Part shown: positions 51,378-60,010 of the stretch, piece by piece
Position numbering within the stretch: position 1 is the first letter of the stretch
Layout: every line of letters begins with the position of its first letter
From: Lysinibacter cavernae
Lineage (GTDB): Bacteria; Actinomycetota; Actinomycetes; Actinomycetales; Microbacteriaceae
Assembly: GCF_011758565.1 (NCBI RefSeq)
Contig: NZ_JAAMOX010000001.1
Location: 620,001-684,000, forward strand
DNA: 64,000 nucleotides
Direction: 5' to 3'
The notes under the pieces: model-generated
Database searches by the model: none
The model's input: the letters and a program-made list of their open reading frames with translations, nothing else
What the model was told of the DNA's origin: nothing
Made by a program: the position numbers and the translations under genes

Positions 51378-52181
51378 CTAGTTAGATTTTGCGGTGACCC
51401 AGACGGTCAGCGCGATGATCGAACCGAGTCCGAAGATCCAGATGAAGAGACCTTCAGCAACGGGACCAATCGAGCCAAGCTTGAAGCCTCCAACCGAAAC
51501 CGTGTTCTCCATGTACTTGAGGTAGCTGATAACGTCGCGCTTCTCTTCTGAAGTGATGTTTGCGTCGTTGAAGACTGGCATGTTCTGCGGGCCTGTGACC
51601 ATGGCCTCGTAGATGTGAACGGCGTCGACGCCTTCGAGCGACGGTGCCCACTTGCCCTCGGTGAGTGCTCCACCGGCACCCGCCACGTTGTGGCACATTG
51701 CGCAGTTGATGCGGAACAGTTCTCCACCGTTGGCGATGTCGCCTTCGCCGTCGAGGTACTGCGACTCTGGGATTGATGGCCCTGGTGCGAGCGAGGCGAC
51801 GTATGCAGCGAGCTGCAGGGTCTGCTCATCGGTGAACTGCTTAGGCTTGACCATTCCCTGTGGACCCTGGAATGCCAGTGGCATGCGTCCGGTTCCTACC
51901 TGGAAGTGTACGGATGCTGCGCCGGCTCCGATCAGCGTTGGGCCATCGTCTGACCCTTCAGCCGACAGTCCGTGACAGGTTGCGCAGTTTGCCGCAAAGA
52001 GCTTTTCGCCCTCGTCGATCGTGCTCTGTGACTGCAGGTCTACTTCAGCAACTGCGGCGCTGCCGCTGAAGCCTGCGTATGCTGCGCCGGTGAAGACGAG
52101 CCCAATGGCTACGAGAGCTACCGTCGCCAACGGGTGGCGGCGGCCGGTCTTCTTCGCCTTGTGTTTGCTGCTACGAATCAT
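51378..52181 (-). CDS. qcrC: Diheme cytochrome c subunit of the bc1 complex
   Basis: 267 aa. It has an N-terminal signal/anchor (RRHPLATVALVAIGLVFTGAAYA), two c-heme sites CATCHGLS and CAMCHNVA, each with a downstream Met ligand region, and a C-terminal membrane helix (LFIWIFGLGSIIALTVWVTA). With two hemes it replaces a soluble cytochrome c and links bc1 to the aa3 oxidase in one supercomplex. Confidence 0.96.
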   Translation of the reverse strand: MIRSSKHKAKKTGRRHPLATVALVAIGLVFTGAAYAGFSGSAAVAEVDLQSQSTIDEGEKLFAANCATCHGLSAEGSDDGPTLIGAGAASVHFQVGTGRMPLAFQGPQGMVKPKQFTDEQTLQLAAYVASLAPGPSIPESQYLDGEGDIANGGELFRINCAMCHNVAGAGGALTEGKWAPSLEGVDAVHIYEAMVTGPQNMPVFNDANITSEEKRDVISYLKYMENTVSVGGFKLGSIGPVAEGLFIWIFGLGSIIALTVWVTAKSN

Positions 52182-52199
52182 GCTGTAACGACGCTCCTG

Positions 52200-52829
52200 C
52201 TATTTGATGATGTAGATGACGAAGAACAGGCCAAGCCAGACAACGTCGACGAAGTGCCAGTAGTACGACACAACGATGGCGCTTGTGGCCTCTTTGTGAC
52301 CGAAGTTCTTGACGGCGAATCCACGGCCGATGACCAGCAGGAAGGCAACGAGGCCGGCTGCAACGTGGATTCCGTGGAATCCAGTGGTCATGTAGAACGC
52401 AGAACCGTAGGCGTTAGATGACAGCGTGACGCCCTCAGAGACGAGCGTTGCGTACTCCCAGACCTGGCCGGAGACGAAGATCGCGCCGAGAGCATAGGTA
52501 AGGAAGAACCACTCGATCATGCCCCACTGGCTGGGCTTCCAACCGGTAGCGCGTGGCTGGAGACGCTCTGCTGCGAACACCCCAAACTGGCAGCTAAAGG
52601 AGGAGGACACCAGGATCGCCGTGTTGATTGCGGCGAACGTGAGGTTGTGCTTGTCGGTCTCGAACTGCCATAGCTCAGGAGCCATGGAACGAAGCGTGAA
52701 GTAGATCGCGAAGAGTCCCGCGAAGAACATAACTTCACTACCGAGCCACACAATGGTGCCGACCGCAACAGTGTTGGGTCGGTTGAGTGCGGGCGTAGAA
52801 GCCTTGGGAATGATAGAAGTCGCTGTCAC
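52200..52829 (-). CDS. ctaE: Cytochrome c oxidase subunit III
   Basis: About 209 aa from GTG 52829 ([11 protein letters not shown]); an ATG at 52838 adds three residues and is the alternative. Five membrane helices fit the short actinobacterial CtaE. Markers are [39 protein letters not shown] and [15 protein letters not shown]. First gene of the ctaE-qcrCAB operon; the promoter and an iron-box candidate lie upstream. Confidence 0.96.
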   Translation of the reverse strand: MTATSIIPKASTPALNRPNTVAVGTIVWLGSEVMFFAGLFAIYFTLRSMAPELWQFETDKHNLTFAAINTAILVSSSFSCQFGVFAAERLQPRATGWKPSQWGMIEWFFLTYALGAIFVSGQVWEYATLVSEGVTLSSNAYGSAFYMTTGFHGIHVAAGLVAFLLVIGRGFAVKNFGHKEATSAIVVSYYWHFVDVVWLGLFFVIYIIK

Positions 52830-52898
52830 ACAGTCCATTATGGCTGATTCCCAGCAAGTTTTTTGCCACCGCGACTAGTGTGCGAGGGCGTGTCTATG

Positions 52899-52917
52899 TT
52901 AGGTAAGGATAACCTAT
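52899..52917. promoter_or_regulatory. DtxR/IdeR-type iron box between ctaE and trpD
   Basis: TTAGGTAAGGATAACCTAT matches 17 of 19 positions of the degenerate DtxR consensus TWAGGTWAGSCTWACCTWA (mismatches at 11 and 19). It is a 19-bp partial palindrome, 70 bases upstream of ctaE and about 80 of trpD. Iron-dependent control of a heme- and copper-rich operon would make sense; binding is not shown. Confidence 0.7.
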
Positions 52918-52982
52918 CTCGATTTGTCTGTGAGTTTCCGCGGTTTCTCGGGGCAAATTCTCAGGCAACGGACATGAGGTTA

Positions 52983-52988
52983 TACGAT
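52983..52988 (+). promoter_or_regulatory. -10 hexamer of trpD, apparently leaderless
   Basis: TACGAT is followed by 7 bases and then the trpD ATG (52996). There is no ribosome-binding site, so the mRNA should start at or very close to the AUG. Confidence 0.5.
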
Positions 52989-52995
52989 TGAAGTT

Positions 52996-54063
52996 ATGAG
53001 TTTCTCACCAACCTGGCCAAAAATCATCACTTCTCTTATTGAATCTAACGATTTGAGTGTGAGCGAAGCCGATTGGTGCATGACCCAAATCATGACGGGT
53101 GCCGCAACCGAGGCGCAGATTGCATCGTTCCTTATTGCACTGCGTATCAAGGGGGAGACCGTCGACGAGGTGGTTGGGTTCCGCGATGCAATCCTCGATC
53201 ACGCGCATTCCGTGAGCATTTCGCCCAACTCCCTCGACATTGTTGGAACAGGTGGTGACCGGTTTGGCACCGTAAACGTCTCCACAATGTCATCCATCGT
53301 CGCGGCCGCAGCTGGCACGCCCGTTGTGAAGCACGGTAATAAGGCAGCGAGTTCGCAGTCTGGAGCCTCCGACGTACTTCGTGAGCTCGGCATCAATCTC
53401 AATCTTGAACCGGATCAACTCGCTACCGTGTTCGACGCGACAAATATTGCCTTTGTATTTGCCGGTCGTTTCCATCCTGGGTTCGCTCACGCTGGTGCCG
53501 TTCGCCAACAGATTGGCGTTCCAACGGTGTTCAACTTTCTTGGACCCCTGTGTAACCCAGTGCGGCCGGAAGCATCCGCGGTCGGTGTCGCCCAGCTCGA
53601 CCGTGTTCCGCTGATCGTTGGCGTATTCCAGACCCGTGGAGCCAACGCGCTTGTCTTTCGAGGGGACGAGGGGCTCGACGAACTCTCAACCGCTGGACAC
53701 TCCCATATCTGGGAAGTAACGCGAGGCGGCGTGACCGAACACGATCTTGATCCGCGTGACCTCAACATCTCCAAGGCCAGCATCGATGACCTCATCGGAC
53801 AGGATGCTGCCTACAACGCCAAGGTGGCCCGCGACGTCCTCGCAGGCCATGATGGGCCCGTCCGAGACATCGTGCTGCTGAATGCCGCAGCCGGCCTTGT
53901 CGCCTTTGATCTGCATGACAAGCCTGCGAGCGCAGAAATTCCGCTGCTCGACCGATTGCGCACGCAAATGGCCGTTGCCGCCGAAACGATCGACAGCGGT
54001 GCGGCACAGGCAAAACTTGCCGAGTGGGTCGGCGCGACGCAGGCCTTCGACTCTGGCGAATAA
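52996..54063 (+). CDS. trpD: Anthranilate phosphoribosyltransferase
   Basis: 355 aa. It joins anthranilate and PRPP in tryptophan synthesis. PRPP-binding motif DIVGTGGDRFGTVNVST at about residues 80-96; KHGNKAASSQSGASDVL and FNFLGPLCNPVRP follow. A solitary trp gene with its own promoter, away from a trp operon. Confidence 0.97.
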   Translation: MSFSPTWPKIITSLIESNDLSVSEADWCMTQIMTGAATEAQIASFLIALRIKGETVDEVVGFRDAILDHAHSVSISPNSLDIVGTGGDRFGTVNVSTMSSIVAAAAGTPVVKHGNKAASSQSGASDVLRELGINLNLEPDQLATVFDATNIAFVFAGRFHPGFAHAGAVRQQIGVPTVFNFLGPLCNPVRPEASAVGVAQLDRVPLIVGVFQTRGANALVFRGDEGLDELSTAGHSHIWEVTRGGVTEHDLDPRDLNISKASIDDLIGQDAAYNAKVARDVLAGHDGPVRDIVLLNAAAGLVAFDLHDKPASAEIPLLDRLRTQMAVAAETIDSGAAQAKLAEWVGATQAFDSGE

Positions 54064-54107
54064 TCCGCACCAGCCCTCCAGCCTCTCGCGGTTGAAGCCG
54101 ACAGAAG

Positions 54108-55211
54108 CTACTCGGTTGTGACCGAACGAAGCGGCGTTTCCCAGAAGTCAGCAAACGGCTGGAAAACGAGCTCTAAGTCATGCTGGAGTTGTCGCTTCGG
54201 CATCGGTTCGAATGGGCTTACCTCGATGAGAAGACCCCGCGAGGTTGCCTTGCGCTTCCACGTACCTATCGCGACTCCATCCTGGAGCAGCACCGGTTTG
54301 AACATTCCGTTATTGCCAGGAACAACGCGTTGCGCATGGTCAGGGTGGATGACCGCATCACGCGCACGGTAGCCAAGGTAGTACTCGTCAAATCCGGCAA
54401 GGGGAATGAGCCGCGGACCGGTGGTTTCAATACCGGGCTCCGTGAGCTCTGCGACAAAGTATGACTCGTTGTTGTGTAAAAACGGATGCACTCGACCCCG
54501 CTCGGTGGCAAGTCTGACCGCCGTGCGGCAGTCGCCCATGGTGAGGCCCGTCCAAGCAGCAAAATCGGAAAGTGTTGCCGGGCCGTGTCCGTTAATGTAG
54601 CGACTAAAGAATTCACACAGGGCGTCGTCACGGTCGAGCACCGTTGGGTTGGTGATCCATTCATCCATGAGCCTGAGTTCCTGTTCAGCAGCTCGAAATG
54701 GACCCCAACACAATACGCCGGTTTGGGAGAGGCTCCAGATGATGTGGTAACCGCGTGAGCTTTCGGTGGAGATCCCGTTTCGCTCAAGATGCTCAAGGAA
54801 CTCGGCGCGCGTTGCCCCGTGGCCGCCTCCGAGCAGATCGATAGCAAGCGACCTGGCCCGATCGAGTGTTTGCTCGTCGAGTCCAAGACCGGCTCGTCTG
54901 CTCGCTGCACCCCTCATAAGTCGCTCTGTTGTGAGGCTCAGCATCCAACCGAGGTCGGCGGCGGGCACGGCATGGAGCGTGCCTCGCATTGGCCATCCGC
55001 GCACTACTTCGCCACGGTTAAAGGAGTCACGGACGGTCGTGACGGTTGCCGGTTTGCCTGAGGACCGCGCACGTTGGCCAAGGGCCCACAAGACGGCACC
55101 AAGATCCTGCCCCTGCATTGCCCCGAAATGAGCAGCAACCGTCAGTACCGAATCGGCAGGGGCGGCCAGGAGTTGTGCGGTGAGGCGCTTCACGCGAAGG
55201 AGATCCGTCAT
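54108..55211 (-). CDS. AlkZ/YcaQ-like winged-helix DNA glycosylase family protein
   Basis: 367 aa from ATG 55211. The family (winged-helix DNA-binding domain, HTH_42) includes AlkZ, a glycosylase that unhooks interstrand DNA crosslinks. The signature QGQDLGAVLWALGQR sits near residues 33-47, near the usual QxQ-type catalytic region (MQGQD). RGWPMRGTLHAVPAADLGWML and LAGFDEYYLGYRARD follow. In natural-product producers relatives give self-resistance; here no biosynthetic cluster is visible. Substrate not determined. Confidence 0.85.
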   Translation of the reverse strand: MTDLLRVKRLTAQLLAAPADSVLTVAAHFGAMQGQDLGAVLWALGQRARSSGKPATVTTVRDSFNRGEVVRGWPMRGTLHAVPAADLGWMLSLTTERLMRGAASRRAGLGLDEQTLDRARSLAIDLLGGGHGATRAEFLEHLERNGISTESSRGYHIIWSLSQTGVLCWGPFRAAEQELRLMDEWITNPTVLDRDDALCEFFSRYINGHGPATLSDFAAWTGLTMGDCRTAVRLATERGRVHPFLHNNESYFVAELTEPGIETTGPRLIPLAGFDEYYLGYRARDAVIHPDHAQRVVPGNNGMFKPVLLQDGVAIGTWKRKATSRGLLIEVSPFEPMPKRQLQHDLELVFQPFADFWETPLRSVTTE

Positions 55212-55233
55212 AGTGGCCGATTCTAGACCCAGG

Positions 55234-55860
55234 TTACGCGCGGATGAGGCCTGACTCGCGAGCCTTCGCAACTGCTTGTGTTCGCGACGAAACGCCCAGC
55301 TTCGTGAAAATATGAACCAGGTGTGATTTGACGGTTGCTTCGCTGAGGAAGAGCTCGGCACCGATCTGTTTATTGGTTGCCCCGCTCGCAACTCGCTCGA
55401 GTACTTCAACCTCGCGTGGGCTGAGCTGGGTGCTTGGCGAGTTGACGTGCCGTACAAGGCGGGTTGCGATAGCCGGCGCGAGCGCACTCTTGCCTGCAGC
55501 GGCAGCCCGAATGGCGTCAAGCAGTTCCGTCGGTGGGGCATCTTTGAGGAGATAGCCGCTGGCACCTGCCTCGACCGCGCTCAAAATGTCGGCATCCGTA
55601 TCGTAGTTGGTGAGCACAAGTACTCGCGACGCGTCTGGTCCAGTCCTGATGAGCTTGGTGGCGTCGGCCCCCTGGATGCGCTGGGTGCCAAATTGGAGAT
55701 CCATGAGCACAACATCCGGCTGCAACTCATTGGCAAGAGTGACGGCCTCTTCAGCGGTTGCTGCTTCCGCGACGATACTGAGGTCGGGCTCGGTATTCAC
55801 GAGGGCCACAACACCGGCGCGCACGATGGGATGATCGTCGGCGATAAGAATCCTGATCAT
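55234..55860 (-). CDS. NarL/LuxR-family response regulator
   Basis: 208 aa. Receiver residues: acidic pair in IADDHP, phospho-acceptor Asp in VVLMDLQFG (about 54) and Lys in YLLKDAPP. The C-terminal LuxR HTH is LSPREVEVLERVASGATNKQ and SEATVKSHLVHIF. Translation is coupled to the kinase: ATG overlaps its stop by 4 bases. It probably controls the divergent ABC exporter. Confidence 0.94.
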   Translation of the reverse strand: MIRILIADDHPIVRAGVVALVNTEPDLSIVAEAATAEEAVTLANELQPDVVLMDLQFGTQRIQGADATKLIRTGPDASRVLVLTNYDTDADILSAVEAGASGYLLKDAPPTELLDAIRAAAAGKSALAPAIATRLVRHVNSPSTQLSPREVEVLERVASGATNKQIGAELFLSEATVKSHLVHIFTKLGVSSRTQAVAKARESGLIRA

Positions 55861-57077
55861 TCCGTTGACTCCTGCGGGTCGAGGGGTATTGTGACGGCAA
55901 CGGCCGTCCCCGAGCCGGGGGAGGACTCGACCGAAACGGAGCCGCCCAGTTGCTTGGCCCGGTCGCTGATAGCCGCGAGGCCAAAGGACTGCCGTTCCGG
56001 GTGCGACTGTGTCAGGCGCTGGGCGGCACGATCAAAGCCGATGCCGTTGTCAACAACATCCAGGCTCACCGCATCGCCCATGTAGCTGAGTGTGACATCG
56101 GCGCGCGTCGCGTTCGAATGCTGGGCAACATTTCCGAGCGAGCCCTGCGCAATCCGGAGCAACGCCGTTTCAACTGGCATCGGAAGGGGAACTGGGTCGC
56201 CACTGGTCGTGACTCGAATATCAACACCAGTCGAGTCTGCTGTTGCCGTCGCCAGTCTGCTGATCGCGCCCTCAAGGCTGTGCTCCTGGAGCGCGGGCGG
56301 GCTGAGCTCCGCGATGAATCTTCTCGCTTCAAGCAGATTCACTGCCGCAGTTTCTCTTGCGAGGCGGATGTGATCGATCGCAGGGTGCTCTGGGTCTTCG
56401 AGCTCGACCGCGTGCAGGAGGAGTTGGATGCTTGACAGCCCTTGGGCCACCGTGTCGTGAATCTCGCGGGCAAGCCGCGATCGTTCGGCAAGCGTGCCTG
56501 CCTCGCGCTCAGTGACCGCCAACTGTTCACGGGTTTCGATCAAATCTTGGATCAGCCTGTTGCGCACTGCCGCCTCACGAAAGAGGGCCTGGTAGCCAAG
56601 CCCGATCGCAATCGCAACACCGGCACCGATCAGCGGGCCAATCACTCCACCCGTGCTCCATCCCGTATTCCACGACAGCGTCACGATGGCAACGCCGGTC
56701 GTCATGAGCACTACCAGCACATTCCACGGAAGGGGAACAAGATGGAGGTACAGGAAAAAGAGCGGGAAGACGAGGAACGCTGCCTCGGGGGTCAGTACCG
56801 CGAGGACCACCCAGAGCGCAGTAAGCACGGTCAACCATACGAGACGTGTAGGCGAGGGCGTCTCGTTGGGAAGCCATGCGCCGCTCACATACACGGCAAG
56901 AAAGAGGACCACAAGCGTGAGCACGACCCAGCCATACGCCGGATCGCCAGCCGCAGCGACAGGAGAGTCGCCGTGCTGGAACGCCCGAAGAACAACAAGT
57001 ACCGAGAGTCCAATGATGAGCGCATGTAGCCCATACCGGAGGCCCGTAAACACGGAGTTGAGCGACGTGTGTTTCAT
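55857..57077 (-). CDS. Sensor histidine kinase, NarL-partner type
   Basis: 406 aa from ATG 57077. Six hydrophobic segments lie in the first ~190 residues (for example YGLHALIIGLSVLVVLRAF and VVLTLVVLFLAVYVSG) with short loops and no large sensor domain, so it may sense the membrane itself. The HisKA_3 box is in RLAREIHDTVAQGLSSIQLL, and the ATPase has VVDNGIGFD and SSPGSGTAVAVTIPL. The divergent ABC exporter starts 156 bases away. This arrangement is typical of drug or envelope-stress systems such as LiaSR and DesKR. Confidence 0.92.
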   Translation of the reverse strand: MKHTSLNSVFTGLRYGLHALIIGLSVLVVLRAFQHGDSPVAAAGDPAYGWVVLTLVVLFLAVYVSGAWLPNETPSPTRLVWLTVLTALWVVLAVLTPEAAFLVFPLFFLYLHLVPLPWNVLVVLMTTGVAIVTLSWNTGWSTGGVIGPLIGAGVAIAIGLGYQALFREAAVRNRLIQDLIETREQLAVTEREAGTLAERSRLAREIHDTVAQGLSSIQLLLHAVELEDPEHPAIDHIRLARETAAVNLLEARRFIAELSPPALQEHSLEGAISRLATATADSTGVDIRVTTSGDPVPLPMPVETALLRIAQGSLGNVAQHSNATRADVTLSYMGDAVSLDVVDNGIGFDRAAQRLTQSHPERQSFGLAAISDRAKQLGGSVSVESSPGSGTAVAVTIPLDPQESTE

Positions 57078-57232
57078 TGCTCCCCAGCGTAACCAGTTCG
57101 TCGGTGAACGGCATCCATCAAAAGTTTGATGGACAACCAAACCCAGGCTCGATTCGAACCAACCGCAATCTGAGGATGCTTGAAGAAGCGGCCAGGAATT
57201 TGGCCTCTACAGCGTTTGATGAAAGGTCAGCA

Positions 57233-58339
57233 ATGTTTGTTGCGTGGAGAGAACTTGCCGTTGCACGCGGCCGGTTCGCACTGATTGGGTCGGTCGTCAC
57301 CCTGATTACGGTTTTGGTTGGCTTCCTCGGTGGGCTGACTTTTGGCCTGGCCAATGCGAATATCTCGGCGCTGACCAGCCTGACGGCCAACACCATTGTT
57401 TTCGGTTCGGGTGACAGCGCCGATACCTCGCAGGAGCCGACATATGCATCGTCGCAGGTCACCGCCAACGAGCTAGCGATGTGGAGGGGTGCTCACGGGG
57501 TTGAACACGCCGAGCCGCTCGGTATCGCAACGGTAAAAGCGTTCGCGGCGAACGGCGACTCCTCTGCGATCACGTTGTTTGGCGTGTCGAGCTCGTTTGA
57601 TTCCGTTGGCGGCTCTCAGCAATTACCAACATCGGATGACGGAATAGTGCTGTCAGCGGCCGCGGCAAAGAACCTGGGTGCCCTGCAGGGTGATGACGTG
57701 ACCGTCGCCGGAACGACCTTCACCGTAGATGCGGTTAACGGCAACTCAGAGTACAGCCACACGGGCGTCGCCTACGCGTCGCTCGACAACTGGCGTGTGA
57801 TCGTCGGACAACAAACCGGGGGTGGGGAACAACCGTTTGCGACGGTTTTCGCCGTTACCGCATCCGGAGCTGACCTCGCGAAAATCGACGCTGAGGCCGG
57901 AACGACGGCAACCGGCATCTGGACATCGCTTCTCAGTCTTGAGAGTTTCAAAAGTGAAATCGGTTCGCTTGGGATGATGATGGCGCTGCTCTTTGGTATC
58001 TCCGCGCTTGTTATCGGCGCGTTCTTTACCGTCTGGACGCTCCAGCGACATGGTGATGTTGCGGTGCTCAAGGCGCTCGGGGCATCCACCGCGTCTCTTG
58101 TGAAGGATGCGCTTGGGCAGGCCCTTGCCGTCCTCGTCGCCGGCGTTGGACTTGGACTCATACTGACGATTGGTCTTGGCCTGTTGGCTGCCAGCGCGCT
58201 GCCGTTTGTGCTGAGCCCGCTCACCACGCTGCTTCCCGCCGCCATCATGATTGTGCTCGGACTCGCCGGCGCTGCATTTGCACTCCGTTCCGTGACCACC
58301 GTCGACCCACTCGCCGCCCTCAGCGGCCGCAACAGCTAG
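57233..58339 (+). CDS. FtsX/MacB-like ABC transporter permease
   Basis: 368 aa from ATG 57233 with GAAAGG at 57221-57226. One N-terminal membrane helix (FALIGSVVTLITVLVGFLGG), a large extracytoplasmic domain of about 215 residues, and three C-terminal helices with LGMMMALLFGISALVIGAFF and LALGLLAASALPFVLS-like stretches. The permease domain (FtsX) is typical of exporters of peptides or lipids. It pairs with the ATPase 8 bases later. Confidence 0.9.
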   Translation: MFVAWRELAVARGRFALIGSVVTLITVLVGFLGGLTFGLANANISALTSLTANTIVFGSGDSADTSQEPTYASSQVTANELAMWRGAHGVEHAEPLGIATVKAFAANGDSSAITLFGVSSSFDSVGGSQQLPTSDDGIVLSAAAAKNLGALQGDDVTVAGTTFTVDAVNGNSEYSHTGVAYASLDNWRVIVGQQTGGGEQPFATVFAVTASGADLAKIDAEAGTTATGIWTSLLSLESFKSEIGSLGMMMALLFGISALVIGAFFTVWTLQRHGDVAVLKALGASTASLVKDALGQALAVLVAGVGLGLILTIGLGLLAASALPFVLSPLTTLLPAAIMIVLGLAGAAFALRSVTTVDPLAALSGRNS

Positions 58340-58347
58340 GACACGCC

Positions 58348-59082
58348 ATGATTCAGCTTTCAGACCTTACCGTCACATTTCCCGATGGAAACGACACCAT
58401 CACCGCGTTGAACGCCGTTTCGCTGCGGGTTGCACCGGGAACCGTGTCTGCCATTACCGGCCCGAGCGGTTCTGGCAAATCGACACTGCTCTCCGTCGCA
58501 TCAACGTTGCTCACGCCAACAAGCGGAAACGTTGAGATCGGGGGAGTGGATGCCTCGGCCCTCACCTCAGCTGAACGCGCCAAACTCCGCAGAGACAGCA
58601 TCGGTATTGTTTTTCAGCAGCCGAACCTGCTGTCAGCGCTCACGGTGCGGGACCAGCTGGTCGTCATGTCGCACCTTGGTCAACGAAGGCTACGTGGAAA
58701 CGAGCGGTCAGCATACGAACGACGCGCGGACGAACTCCTTGACGCCGTCGGGCTTGCCGGTCAACGGCAGAAGCGTGCAAGCCAACTCTCCGGAGGGCAG
58801 CGCCAGCGAGTGAATATTGCTCGTGCCCTCATGAATGAGCCAACGGTGATTGTGGTGGATGAACCAACAAGCGCCCTCGATCAGCAGCGGGGTTCCGAAA
58901 TCATCGACCTTGTCATCACGCTCACGCAGGAGCGCAAGACATCAACGCTGCTGGTGACGCACGATCTCTCACACCTCACGCGATTCGACGAGGTGCACAC
59001 CATGATTGACGGATCCCTGTACGAGGGCCTCATCGATGCGACAACCGTTTCGCGAGAGTCTTTGGCTGGGCCGGCGAGTTAA
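58348..59082 (+). CDS. ABC transporter ATP-binding protein (MacB/LolD type)
   Basis: 244 aa. Walker A GPSGSGKST (about 38-46), signature LSGGQRQRVNIARAL (about 149-163), Walker B TVIVVDEPTSAL. It powers the FtsX-type permease. Overlaps the converging membrane-protein gene by 4 bases. Confidence 0.96.
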   Translation: MIQLSDLTVTFPDGNDTITALNAVSLRVAPGTVSAITGPSGSGKSTLLSVASTLLTPTSGNVEIGGVDASALTSAERAKLRRDSIGIVFQQPNLLSALTVRDQLVVMSHLGQRRLRGNERSAYERRADELLDAVGLAGQRQKRASQLSGGQRQRVNIARALMNEPTVIVVDEPTSALDQQRGSEIIDLVITLTQERKTSTLLVTHDLSHLTRFDEVHTMIDGSLYEGLIDATTVSRESLAGPAS

Positions 59083-59876
59083 CGTCTGACGTTGCGGTTC
59101 TGCCGCCGCTGGCGGTTTCTCTGGTCGCCCCGAAATCTCGGGTCGTCAAGCTCGATGACGCTTGGGCTGCCATCGCCGGATGAGAACACGCTCCAGCGGG
59201 TTCCGTCAGCCGCCTGAAGTACCCACGGGGACTGGCCGGCGCGACCGCGAGTCCAGCCGCGGATGATCTGGTCTGGCTCTCGTCCAGTGGCCGCCAGCCA
59301 GGCATCCAGATAGTCGAGAGGAATTCTCTCGGTGATGGGTACGCCGGCGTCCGCGTGGTACACCATCGCCTCGCGCTCGGCCCTGAGGCCGCCCGCGCTC
59401 GCCCGTCCTCGGGAACCGCGTTGAACAGTTGGGGGAGCGCTCGGCCCCGTATCGGGATCGTTCGAAGCCGTTGCCGTAACCGGCTGATGCTTCTCCAGCG
59501 GTTCGACGCTCGCCTGTGTAGCGAGTGTCGGCTCTGCGGATGCGTTCGACTCGTCCTGATCCGCGTCATCCGCGTCATCTGGGTCAATCAGGGAAGCAGC
59601 AAGCTGCTCTTGGAGATCGGCAATCTGGTCCATTACTCGATCGGTGTCCTGCGCGGTGAGCAGGTAGATCACGAGCGCGAGCGTGAGGCCCCAGACGGTG
59701 GCGCCAAGACTGATAACCCCGAGGATGTCGACGTCGGTAGGCTCAACCACAAGCAGCGCAATGGTGACCGCGGCGGCAAGGAGAAACGTCAGGCCGGTCA
59801 CCAGCATCGGTTTGCCAGCGAGTTTGTGCAGAAAGGCGTCGTAGGGTGGACGGTCGGTCACTGGGGGAGTTGCCAT
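59079..59876 (-). CDS. Two-helix membrane protein with C-terminal cytoplasmic domain, unknown function
   Basis: 265 aa from ATG 59876. Two hydrophobic segments (about 24-43 and 50-74: VTGLTFLLAAAVTIALLVV, ISLGATVWGLTLALVIYLLT) are followed by an acidic Asp-rich linker. A C-terminal region at about 170-250 contains VPLDYLDAWLAATG-like, GWTRGRAGQSPWVLQAAD and RWSVFSSGDGSPSVIELDD, then an Arg/Asn-rich basic tail. I do not recognise a family. The converging ABC ATPase overlaps its last codon region. Confidence 0.7.
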   Translation of the reverse strand: MATPPVTDRPPYDAFLHKLAGKPMLVTGLTFLLAAAVTIALLVVEPTDVDILGVISLGATVWGLTLALVIYLLTAQDTDRVMDQIADLQEQLAASLIDPDDADDADQDESNASAEPTLATQASVEPLEKHQPVTATASNDPDTGPSAPPTVQRGSRGRASAGGLRAEREAMVYHADAGVPITERIPLDYLDAWLAATGREPDQIIRGWTRGRAGQSPWVLQAADGTRWSVFSSGDGSPSVIELDDPRFRGDQRNRQRRQNRNVRR

Positions 59877-60010
59877 ACAAGAACTGTACCCACGGCGCCG
59901 TAGCAAACGTGTGCGTGGATGCGCTGCGGCGGCACGTACGTCCGCTCAGCGCATCCCCAAGTCAGGTCAACGCAACCTCAGCTCAGTCATCCCGTCGGAG
60001 CCACCTCAGG

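Noticed and set aside
52839-52995. trp attenuator/leader peptide before trpD
   Set aside because: No Trp-rich short frame or competing hairpins; the trpD message appears leaderless.
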